Shown: positions 1-5,057 of the stretch, one piece after another
Layout: every line of letters begins with the position of its first letter
Numbering within the stretch: the first letter of the stretch is position 1
Source: an uncultured Bacteroidota bacterium
Lineage (GTDB): Bacteria; Bacteroidota; Bacteroidia; Chitinophagales; Chitinophagaceae
Reading direction: 5' to 3'
Assembly: GCA_903835145.1 (NCBI GenBank)
Contig: CAILMA010000444.1
Coordinates: 1 to 6,170, forward strand
Length of the DNA: 6,170 nt
Program-made: the position numbers and the translations under genes
The notes under the pieces: generated by a model
The model's database searches: none
Told to the model about the DNA's origin: nothing
Seen by the model: only the letters and a program-made list of their open reading frames with translations

Positions 1-829
1 CAATCTGCTGGCGGAAATCCGGATTGTAGTCGATTGCAAAATCGGGAATATGTTTTTTGATGGCTTCATCTATCTCTTTCGGTGCAAAACTCATTGCCGA
101 AATGTTGTAGGCCATTCTGGTCTTCAGCAGGTCAGCAGGGGCTTCCATGAGCTCAATAGTGGCGCGAATAGCGTCATCCATGTACATCATAGGCAGATAG
201 GTATTTTCTGAAAGGAAGCACGTATATTTCTTGTGTTTGAGTGCTTCGTGGTAGATCTCAACGGCATAATCGGTTGTTCCCCCACCCGGCTCAGATTTCC
301 AGCTAATAAGGCCCGGGTACCTGATGCTTCTTACATCGAGTCCCCAGCGCTGGTTGTAGTACTGGCACCACAACTCACCGGCATACTTGCTTATGCCATA
401 AACGGTGCGCGGCTCTATAATTGTTTTTTGAGGAGTATCGGTAGTAGGTGTTGTTGGGCCAAAGACAGCAATGGAGCTTGGCCAGTAAATTTTCGTGAGT
501 TTCTCCTGCACACCGAGCTCCAGAGTCTGGAGCAGGCTTTGCATATTGATATCCCATGCCCGCTGCGGCATTTTTTCGCCGGTGGCAGAGAGCAGGGCTG
601 CGAGAAGATAGATTTGGGTAATTCCTTCCTTTTTTACCAGCTCATGAATGGCCTGGCCATCCATGGCGTTGAGGATTACGTAAGGGCCTGAATCTTTCAG
701 CAAGGGATGGGCTTCCCGTATATCTGAGGCAAAAACATTGGACTCACCATATAGCTTACGCAGTGCGAATGTAAGTTCAACACCTATTTGCCCGCCTGCG
801 CCAAGAATCAATATCTTCTCTTGTTTCAT
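1..829 (-). CDS. tdh: L-threonine 3-dehydrogenase, SDR (epimerase-like) type, C-terminus cut off by the window
   Basis: NAD-dependent oxidation of L-threonine to 2-amino-3-ketobutyrate in the cytoplasm, the first step of threonine breakdown to glycine and acetyl-CoA. The 276 visible residues start at ATG (829-827). They show a Rossmann nucleotide-binding motif GAGGQIG at residues 10-16, an acidic D36 after the second strand as in NAD-binding members, the SDR active-site pair Y144xxxK148 (YGISK) and the upstream PSS at 117-119. The stretches YPGLISWKSEPGGGTTDYA and YNISAMSF are typical of the short-chain threonine dehydrogenases of Bacteroidetes and mammals, and separate them from UDP-galactose epimerases and from zinc-dependent Tdh. 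The family is usually about 310-320 residues, so roughly 40 are missing. The next enzyme, 2-amino-3-ketobutyrate CoA ligase (kbl), is not seen here. It lies 94 bases downstream of carA on the same strand, probably as its own unit. Product assignment rests on recalled family motifs. Confidence 0.88.
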   Translation of the reverse strand, partial: MKQEKILILGAGGQIGVELTFALRKLYGESNVFASDIREAHPLLKDSGPYVILNAMDGQAIHELVKKEGITQIYLLAALLSATGEKMPQRAWDINMQSLLQTLELGVQEKLTKIYWPSSIAVFGPTTPTTDTPQKTIIEPRTVYGISKYAGELWCQYYNQRWGLDVRSIRYPGLISWKSEPGGGTTDYAVEIYHEALKHKKYTCFLSENTYLPMMYMDDAIRATIELMEAPADLLKTRMAYNISAMSFAPKEIDEAIKKHIPDFAIDYNPDFRQQI

Positions 830-892
830 TTAATAGTTTAGTAAGTTGTAAATAATAACATGAAAGTAAAAAAAATAGCAACAGGATGGGCT

Positions 893-916
893 AAAAAACT
901 AACCGCATACCTATGC
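893..916 (-). terminator. Possible weak terminator between carA and tdh
   Basis: Just after the carA stop, the minus strand has the palindrome GCATAGGTATGC (plus 905-916), followed after six bases by a run of six T (plus 893-898). The stem is short (four or five pairs) and AT-rich, and the gap before the T-run is too long for a classical intrinsic terminator. This may reduce read-through from carA into the dehydrogenase gene, but it could equally be chance. Confidence 0.25.
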
Positions 917-923
917 ACTGTTA

Positions 924-2030
924 TTAATTTGCCTTAATGAGTCTGATAAAATCATCGAACAAATAGCGGCTGTCGTGGGGGCCCGGTGTAGCCTCCGGGT
1001 GGTATTGCACAGAAAAGGCTGCCTTATCCTTCATCCTGATACCTTCAATAGAGCCATCATTCAGATTAAGGTGCGTTACTTCTACATTGCTGCACTGCTT
1101 TACCGACTCAGGATCAACACCGAAACCATGGTTCTGGGTGGTGATCTCGCATATACCGGTAATCAGGTTTTTCACTGGGTGATTGAGCCCGCGGTGACCA
1201 TGGTGCATCTTGAAGGTGGTGATGCCATTGGCACGCGCCAGCAACTGATGACCGAGGCAGATACCAAACAACGGAATATTTGTTGCAAGGATATTTTCAA
1301 CGGTTTTTATGGCATAATCCATTGACGCAGGGTCGCCGGGACCATTAGATACAAAGTAACCATGTGGCGCAAATGCCTGCATTTCTTCAATAGAAGTCTT
1401 GGCAGGAAATACTTTGAGGTATGCACCCCGCTCCACCATGCAATTCAGGATATTGCGCTTAACACCAAGGTCAAGTACGGCAATTCTTATAGCTGCATCG
1501 GGGTTGCCGGAGTAATAGGCTTCCTTGGTAGATATCTGCGAAGATAGCTCGAGGCCCGACATATCGGGCACCTGATCGAGGGCGCGCTGCATAGCTTCAG
1601 GGTCGCTGAACTCCGTAGAGATAACACAGTTCATAGCACCCTTGCTGCGAACGTGCTGCACAAGTGCGCGCGTATCCACATCGTATATAGATACTATGTT
1701 GTTTTGCGTAAGGTAGTTTTCGAGGCTATCGGTTGCGGTCATGCGGGAGTACCTGTGAGAGATATTGCGGCAAATGAGGCCACTGATTTTCACAGAGTCA
1801 CTTTCCACATCTACGTCTTTTACGCCATAATTACCTACGTAGGCATTATTCATAATAAGCACCTGACCTGTGTAAGATGGGTCGGTAAACACTTCCTGAT
1901 AGCCGGTCATACCGGTATTGAAACAAATTTCACCGCCTGCAGTGCCCTGTGCACCAATTGATTTTCCTTTAAAAATGGCGCCATCTTTCAGCAGCAACCA
2001 GGCAGGTTTATTATTCTGTATAATTCCCAT
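924..2030 (-). CDS. carA: Carbamoyl-phosphate synthase small (glutaminase) subunit
   Basis: Hydrolyses glutamine and delivers ammonia to the large subunit CarB, which makes carbamoyl phosphate for arginine and pyrimidine synthesis; cytoplasmic. The 368 residues fit the family's usual 360-390. The N-terminal CarA domain (about 8-140) includes GGEICFNTGMTGYQEVFTDPSY at 32-53. The C-terminal class I glutamine amidotransferase domain (about 182-366) has the nucleophile elbow GICLGH with Cys258, the SNGPGDP loop at 228-234, QNHGF at 299-303, and the catalytic His344 and Glu346 in QYHPEATPGPHDS. All triad residues are present, so the enzyme should be active. The ATG at 2030-2028 is the natural start because the CarA domain begins a few residues later and a promoter-like element lies 17 bases upstream. 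carB is not adjacent within this window. Divergent from the methyltransferase gene. Confidence 0.98.
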   Translation of the reverse strand: MGIIQNNKPAWLLLKDGAIFKGKSIGAQGTAGGEICFNTGMTGYQEVFTDPSYTGQVLIMNNAYVGNYGVKDVDVESDSVKISGLICRNISHRYSRMTATDSLENYLTQNNIVSIYDVDTRALVQHVRSKGAMNCVISTEFSDPEAMQRALDQVPDMSGLELSSQISTKEAYYSGNPDAAIRIAVLDLGVKRNILNCMVERGAYLKVFPAKTSIEEMQAFAPHGYFVSNGPGDPASMDYAIKTVENILATNIPLFGICLGHQLLARANGITTFKMHHGHRGLNHPVKNLITGICEITTQNHGFGVDPESVKQCSNVEVTHLNLNDGSIEGIRMKDKAAFSVQYHPEATPGPHDSRYLFDDFIRLIKAN

Positions 2031-2046
2031 GTAAAAACAAATTGCG

Positions 2047-2078
2047 CAAATGTAAGACTAATTGGTTAATAGGTTAAA
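2047..2078 (-). promoter_or_regulatory. Probable carA promoter, Bacteroidetes type
   Basis: On the minus strand, TACATTTG (plus 2054-2047) fits the Bacteroidetes -7 consensus TAnnTTTG exactly. Twenty bases further upstream is TTTA (plus 2078-2075), three of four bases of the -33 TTTG element. The -7 element lies 17 bases from the carA ATG, which would give a short leader. The assignment is by consensus only. Confidence 0.55.
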
Positions 2079-2129
2079 CAGAACTTTTCCCCAATGCCAA
2101 ATGTTATTTGTGTGTTGTTATTTTGGCGC

Positions 2130-2151
2130 TGCCCCACCCGGTTTCCGGGCA
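2130..2151. repeat. GC-rich inverted repeat in the carA/methyltransferase divergent region
   Basis: A perfect 5-bp inverted repeat CCCGG-TTT-CCGGG (2137-2141 / 2145-2149) sits inside an alternative pairing TGCCC (2130-2134) with GGGCA (2147-2151). It is the only GC-rich patch in an otherwise AT-rich gap and lies upstream of both divergent genes, so it is not a terminator of either. It may be a protein-binding site or a chance palindrome. Confidence 0.3.
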
Positions 2152-2176
2152 CTGCGCGGGCAATATAAGCCGAGGG

Positions 2177-2208
2177 TTTGCGGTAGTGTGGAAGTAATGT
2201 TACTTTTG
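2177..2208 (+). promoter_or_regulatory. Promoter of the methyltransferase gene, consensus Bacteroidetes type
   Basis: TTTG (2177-2180), exactly 20 bases, then TACTTTTG (2201-2208): a full match to the Bacteroidetes -33 / -7 elements TTTG and TAnnTTTG with standard spacing. Transcription would begin around 2215, leaving a leader of only about 12 bases before the ATG at 2227, with an A-rich stretch (TTTTTAAAGAAA) in place of a Shine-Dalgarno site. Confidence 0.75.
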
Positions 2209-2226
2209 TATTTTTAAAGAAACCGG

Positions 2227-3078
2227 ATGAAGCTTTTTACCAACAAGGATATTGAGAATTACTACGACCAGACCGAGGTGCACTACCGTATGCACTGGAA
2301 ACTTGAAGAAGGAATGGGGCTGCACTATGGCATTTGGGATGATAGCACAAAAGATATTGCCGCAGCTGTATTGAATTCTAATTTCAAGTTGATGAACCTG
2401 GGCGAGGTAAAACCAACCGACCTGGTGCTTGATGCGGGCTGTGGCATAGGTGGCTCCAGCATATACCTTGCAAAGCACAAGGGCTGCACCGTAAGGGGCA
2501 TTACCCTGAGTGAAAAACAGGTTGGCACAGCTACCGAGCTGGCTAAAAAGAAGGGCGTGGGCGACAAGGTTTCTTTTTCTCAGCAGGACTATACCAAAAC
2601 CAATTTCCCCGACAATACATTTGATATAGCGTGGTGCATAGAAAGCATGGAAACAGCAACGGATAAAACGTTGTTTTTCAATGAAATGAAGCGCATAATA
2701 AAACCGGGCGGCAAAATACTCATAGCTGATATTTTTAAACCCGAGGGCTACGATATAACCAAGGAACCCGATATGCTGACAATGCTAAATGGCTGGGCCA
2801 TGTCAGACATTTTATCGATAGATGAGCTGCACGAAACAGCCGGAAAATCATCTTTTAAGGTGACCAAACTTGAAAACGTGAGCAAGGAAGTACTAAAATC
2901 TGTGAACAAAATGTACCTGGCCAGCTACATAGGCTGGGTAGGCACCAAGGCCTACAACCTCATATACAATGCCAGCGCCTTCTCCAAAACCCACTACAAA
3001 ACCGGTTTTGCCCAGAAAAAAGCCTACCACAAAAACAAGTGGGGGTATTATCTGGTGGTTTGTGAGAATAGGAAGTGA
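2227..3078 (+). CDS. SAM-dependent methyltransferase, sterol/tocopherol methyltransferase-like
   Basis: A 283-residue class I (Rossmann) methyltransferase, predicted cytoplasmic with no signal peptide or membrane segment. The N-terminal part carries the LHYGIWD segment (32-38), which resembles the HHGYYD-type segment of sterol C-24, gamma-tocopherol and related small-molecule methyltransferases. SAM-binding motif I is VLDAGCGIGG at 67-76, followed by GITLSEKQV at 91-99, the QQD loop with D121, FDIAWCIESMET at 132-143, and motif III-like IIKPGGKILIADIF at 157-170. The substrate cannot be read from the sequence; a lipid, quinone-like or polyketide-like molecule would suit the family. The ATG at 2227 is fixed by the consensus promoter directly upstream and by the family-typical N-terminus. 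It is monocistronic as far as can be seen: the next gene downstream runs the other way. Confidence is high for a methyltransferase and low for any specific substrate. Confidence 0.92.
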   Translation: MKLFTNKDIENYYDQTEVHYRMHWKLEEGMGLHYGIWDDSTKDIAAAVLNSNFKLMNLGEVKPTDLVLDAGCGIGGSSIYLAKHKGCTVRGITLSEKQVGTATELAKKKGVGDKVSFSQQDYTKTNFPDNTFDIAWCIESMETATDKTLFFNEMKRIIKPGGKILIADIFKPEGYDITKEPDMLTMLNGWAMSDILSIDELHETAGKSSFKVTKLENVSKEVLKSVNKMYLASYIGWVGTKAYNLIYNASAFSKTHYKTGFAQKKAYHKNKWGYYLVVCENRK

Positions 3079-3199
3079 CGGGGGGACATTTTGCGAATTT
3101 TGAATTTTATTGAATTAGGAGCTATTCCGTGCGCAAATTTGCTGCGGGAGTTTGCAGGTAAGGGCATTGCATAAAGCAAGAACAACGGGACAATCCTAT
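3079..3199. other. Convergent intergenic spacer without a clear terminator
   Basis: This 121-base gap lies between the ends of the methyltransferase gene and the small minus-strand gene. It starts with a G-run, then an AT-rich stretch with a tandem GAATTTT repeat (about 3095-3108), and a perfect 10-bp palindrome GCAAATTTGC (3133-3142). No hairpin with a following T-run is visible in either direction. It marks the border between the metabolic genes and the mutagenesis module. Confidence 0.5.
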
Positions 3200-3436
3200 T
3201 TAAAGTGGCGTAAAGTCAAAATTGAAAATCAGATCTCCGATACTTTGCATCAGTTGATCAAAGTAAGCTTTTTTCATTTTATTTACAGCCGGTAGGTTTT
3301 CAGTATCCTCATTTAATGCCATCATTATCAAGTGCATTCGAACATGGCAATCAGGATACTTTAGTGGTTTTTCAAACATAGCATCCATAAGCATGAATGA
3401 AAAATCGTCTATACGATTCGGCTCAGAAGTGATCAT
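3200..3436 (-). CDS. Small protein of unknown function downstream of the repressor gene
   Basis: I do not recognise this 78-residue protein. It is Met-rich and looks helical and soluble, with no signal peptide or membrane segment; the segment around FSFMLMDAMFEKPLKYPDCHVRM and a helical KMKKAYFDQLMQSIGDLIF end are the most protein-like parts. The first ATG is at 3436-3434, 34 bases after the repressor stop, so it is probably co-transcribed with the repressor. Oddly, the frame stays open upstream of this ATG back to 3499, inside the repressor gene, reading DANLHERTFLAV just before MITSEP, but has no ATG, GTG or TTG there. An ATG in another frame at 3459 begins MSERF and then hits a stop; one inserted base would join it to this frame. 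The true start may therefore differ, or the gene may be a decayed 5' end. The opposite strand shows no competing gene. Confidence 0.55.
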   Translation of the reverse strand: MITSEPNRIDDFSFMLMDAMFEKPLKYPDCHVRMHLIMMALNEDTENLPAVNKMKKAYFDQLMQSIGDLIFNFDFTPL

Positions 3437-3470
3437 TACCGCAAGAAACGTTCGCTCATGGAGATTTGCA

Positions 3471-4262
3471 TCAAGGAATGCGCATACCCAAATCCAAAAT
3501 CAGAGTTTTTAACTCCTGTAAATCTGTTTCTACTGATGGCAAGGTCCCCGTCTGATGCTTGTAATATCTCCATATCTCTAACACATCGTCGCTGGTTAAT
3601 TGGTATGGCTTGTAGGCACTATTCAGCGACTTGAGCAGAACGGTTCCACCTTCGTGTATAGTTACCAGTTTAAACACAAAATCCTGCTCTCCTTTGAGGA
3701 TAACTATACACGGTGTATCAGGTTTCATGCTTTTCCAATCCTGCACATATTGGGCAATAACTTCGCTGTTTTCGGGTATTGGCAACATTGAATTTCCGGT
3801 TGTTGGGAACATTCTGAAAGTTCCTGATTTCGGCAGGTTTGGCAAGCTGAACTTGGGAAGCCCGGCAATGTATTCCGGGTCATTATATCCTGCCATATAA
3901 CCCGCTTTTGCCTTCACAGGTACATACTCCGTGTTTTCTTTGTTATTCTTATCTACCGTAATTGCCAAGACACGGAGTTTGCTGCCTGTCATGTACACAT
4001 CATTCCCGGCCAAGAGTTCCTTTAATTTCAATTCTCCTAACTTGGTTAAGTCAACCTTTAGCAAGCTATCCACACTTACTTTAAAGTATTCGGAAAATTT
4101 AATCATGTCAAGAGCCGTTGGGTTGACCGTCTTACCAGATTCCAATGCTTGCAGCTTATTCCTTGATAAATCAAGGTCTGCCGACAGTTCTTCCTGGCTT
4201 TTTTTCTTGCGTTCCCGGAGCAGCCGGATATTATTGTGGAAAAATATTTTTGCAGGTATCAT
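3471..4262 (-). CDS. LexA/CI-like transcriptional repressor with HTH and peptidase S24 domains
   Basis: A 263-residue SOS-type repressor, cytoplasmic. An N-terminal XRE/Cro-type helix-turn-helix occupies about residues 10-67, with KSQEELSADLDLSRNKLQALESGK as the HTH core. A linker follows, then a C-terminal S24 (LexA-like) domain. The autocleavage site is Ala120-Gly121 in KAKAGYMAGY, the nucleophile is Ser158 in TGNSMLPI, and the general-base lysine is Lys198 in FVFKLV. All catalytic parts are present, so RecA-stimulated self-cleavage is plausible. The domain layout is that of phage CI-type repressors and of the S24 regulators linked to imuA-imuB cassettes in Bacteroidetes, rather than classical LexA, which has a winged helix. 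It is divergent from imuA across 68 bases that contain inverted repeats, suggesting autoregulation plus control of imuA-imuB. The ATG at 4262-4260 places the HTH close to the N-terminus as usual. Confidence 0.93.
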   Translation of the reverse strand: MIPAKIFFHNNIRLLRERKKKSQEELSADLDLSRNKLQALESGKTVNPTALDMIKFSEYFKVSVDSLLKVDLTKLGELKLKELLAGNDVYMTGSKLRVLAITVDKNNKENTEYVPVKAKAGYMAGYNDPEYIAGLPKFSLPNLPKSGTFRMFPTTGNSMLPIPENSEVIAQYVQDWKSMKPDTPCIVILKGEQDFVFKLVTIHEGGTVLLKSLNSAYKPYQLTSDDVLEIWRYYKHQTGTLPSVETDLQELKTLILDLGMRIP

Positions 4263-4280
4263 TTTATGTTGTTATTATTG
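4249..4280 (+). promoter_or_regulatory. Candidate imuA-imuB promoter
   Basis: TTTG (4249-4252), 20 bases, then TATTATTG (4273-4280), which matches the -7 consensus TAnnTTTG at five of six fixed positions. Transcription would start near 4287, immediately before the perfect inverted repeat at 4292-4310, a position suited to repression. A second -7-like match, TAACATTG, lies at 4287-4294 but lacks a -33 partner. Confidence 0.45.
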
Positions 4281-4289
4281 GAAACATAA
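4264..4289. repeat. Second inverted repeat in the repressor/imuA intergenic region
   Basis: TTATGTT (4264-4270) and AACATAA (4283-4289) are perfect 7-bp complements separated by 12 bases. The repeat overlaps the candidate imuA -7 element and lies in the 5' leader of the repressor gene. It could be an additional operator, but the wide AT-rich spacing makes chance more likely than for the 4292-4310 repeat. Confidence 0.35.
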
Positions 4290-4291
4290 CA

Positions 4292-4310
4292 TTGTTGCCA
4301 ATAGCAACAA
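4292..4310. promoter_or_regulatory. Candidate operator for the S24 repressor
   Basis: A perfect dyad TTGTTGC-CAATA-GCAACAA: two 7-bp arms with a 5-base spacer, 19 bp in all. It sits between the two divergent start codons, just downstream of the candidate imuA promoter, and overlaps the edge of the minus-strand TACATTTG element at 4308-4315. A dimeric HTH repressor bound here could block both directions. It does not resemble the E. coli CTGT-N8-ACAG SOS box. Function is inferred from position and symmetry. Confidence 0.6.
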
Positions 4311-4315
4311 ATGTA
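4308..4315 (-). promoter_or_regulatory. Candidate -7 element of the repressor gene
   Basis: The minus strand reads TACATTTG, an exact TAnnTTTG match and identical to the carA -7 element. It is 45 bases upstream of the repressor ATG, leaving a leader of roughly 40 bases. No good TTTG lies 19-21 bases upstream, so the promoter may be weak. Three bases overlap the 4292-4310 dyad, consistent with autorepression. Confidence 0.45.
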
Positions 4316-4330
4316 GGAAAATTTTTGATA

Positions 4331-5056
4331 GTGGAACTGGCGAAACAAGATATTATTCTACAACTGCAAAGGGAAGTGCTTTCCATGCAAAGGCTTAAAA
4401 AGGTATCAGGCCAAAGCCTGAATACTGGCCTATGGGAAGTTGAGAAGGCATTTCCCGACCAAACTTTTCCTTTGGGTGCGGTACATGAGTTTATCAGTAA
4501 TGCCAAAGAAGATGCGGCAGCAACCAATGGATTTATGGCCGGACTTATTAGCCACCTGATAAAGAAAGGTACAGCCGTTTGGGTAAGCAGTAAAAGAACC
4601 ATATACCCGCCTGCATTGAATCTATTTGGCATAGCCCCTGAGCAAATATTTTTTATTGACTTGGCACGGCAGAAAGATGTCCTTTGGGCTATTGAAGAAG
4701 CCCTTAAATGCAATGCTCTTTCAGTTGTTGTTGGCGAACTAACAGAACTTTCTTTTACAGAAACAAGACGGCTGCAACTTGCTGTTGAGCAAAGCCGGGT
4801 AACAGGTTTTATACATCGTTACAGCCCTAAAAAGGAAAATGTTACGGCATGCGTTACCCGGTGGAAAATCAGGCCGCTTGCCAGTGAAACAGCCGGGCTG
4901 CCGGGCGTAGGATTTCCACGCTGGAACGTGCAGTTAGAAAAGGTGCGGAATGGCAAACCTGGTACTTGGCAAGTTGAATGGTCGGGAGACCATTTCAGGC
5001 AGATAGCGCAACAGACATTTACTATTCAGGAAATCCAAAAAAGAAAAGCTGGTTAG
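4331..5056 (+). CDS. imuA: ImuA-like protein (RecA-fold accessory protein of the SOS mutasome)
   Basis: ImuA proteins work with ImuB and the error-prone polymerase DnaE2 in damage-induced mutagenesis. The 241-residue product starts with a conserved-looking helix (residues 3-20, ELAKQDIILQLQREVLSMQ), then GLWEVEKAFPDQTFPLGAVHEF (33-54), a region corresponding to the RecA P-loop but without a GKT/GKS motif (55-70), the VWVSSKRTIYPPAL strand (83-96), a Walker-B-like ALSVVVGEL (129-137), and a C-terminal RWNVQLEKVRNGKPGTWQVEW segment. Start choice: the frame has no suitable ATG here; GTG at 4331 gives the usual family length, TTG at 4325 lies six bases after AGGA (4315-4318) and is a close rival, and an ATG at 4387 would cut the conserved helix. 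The ATG at 4145 lies inside the repressor gene on the other strand and is unlikely. imuB begins one base after the stop, implying translational coupling. Confidence 0.88.
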   Translation: MELAKQDIILQLQREVLSMQRLKKVSGQSLNTGLWEVEKAFPDQTFPLGAVHEFISNAKEDAAATNGFMAGLISHLIKKGTAVWVSSKRTIYPPALNLFGIAPEQIFFIDLARQKDVLWAIEEALKCNALSVVVGELTELSFTETRRLQLAVEQSRVTGFIHRYSPKKENVTACVTRWKIRPLASETAGLPGVGFPRWNVQLEKVRNGKPGTWQVEWSGDHFRQIAQQTFTIQEIQKRKAG

Positions 5057-5057
5057 T

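Noticed and set aside
233..691. Plus-strand open frame of 152 residues
   Set aside because: It lies antisense to the threonine dehydrogenase gene, whose minus-strand translation carries clear family motifs over the same region.
3133..3142. Palindrome GCAAATTTGC as a terminator or attachment site
   Set aside because: It has no loop, no T-run and no second copy noticed in the window; ten bases of symmetry can occur by chance.
4145..4330. N-terminal extension of ImuA starting at ATG 4145
   Set aside because: It would overlap the repressor HTH coding region on the other strand by more than 100 bases and cross the operator; the added residues show no family resemblance, and ImuA proteins of this group are near 240 residues.
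3931..4398. Plus-strand open frame of 155 residues
   Set aside because: It is antisense to the repressor gene and overlaps the start of imuA in another frame; its composition (runs of Ser, Leu, Phe) is typical of an antisense reading.
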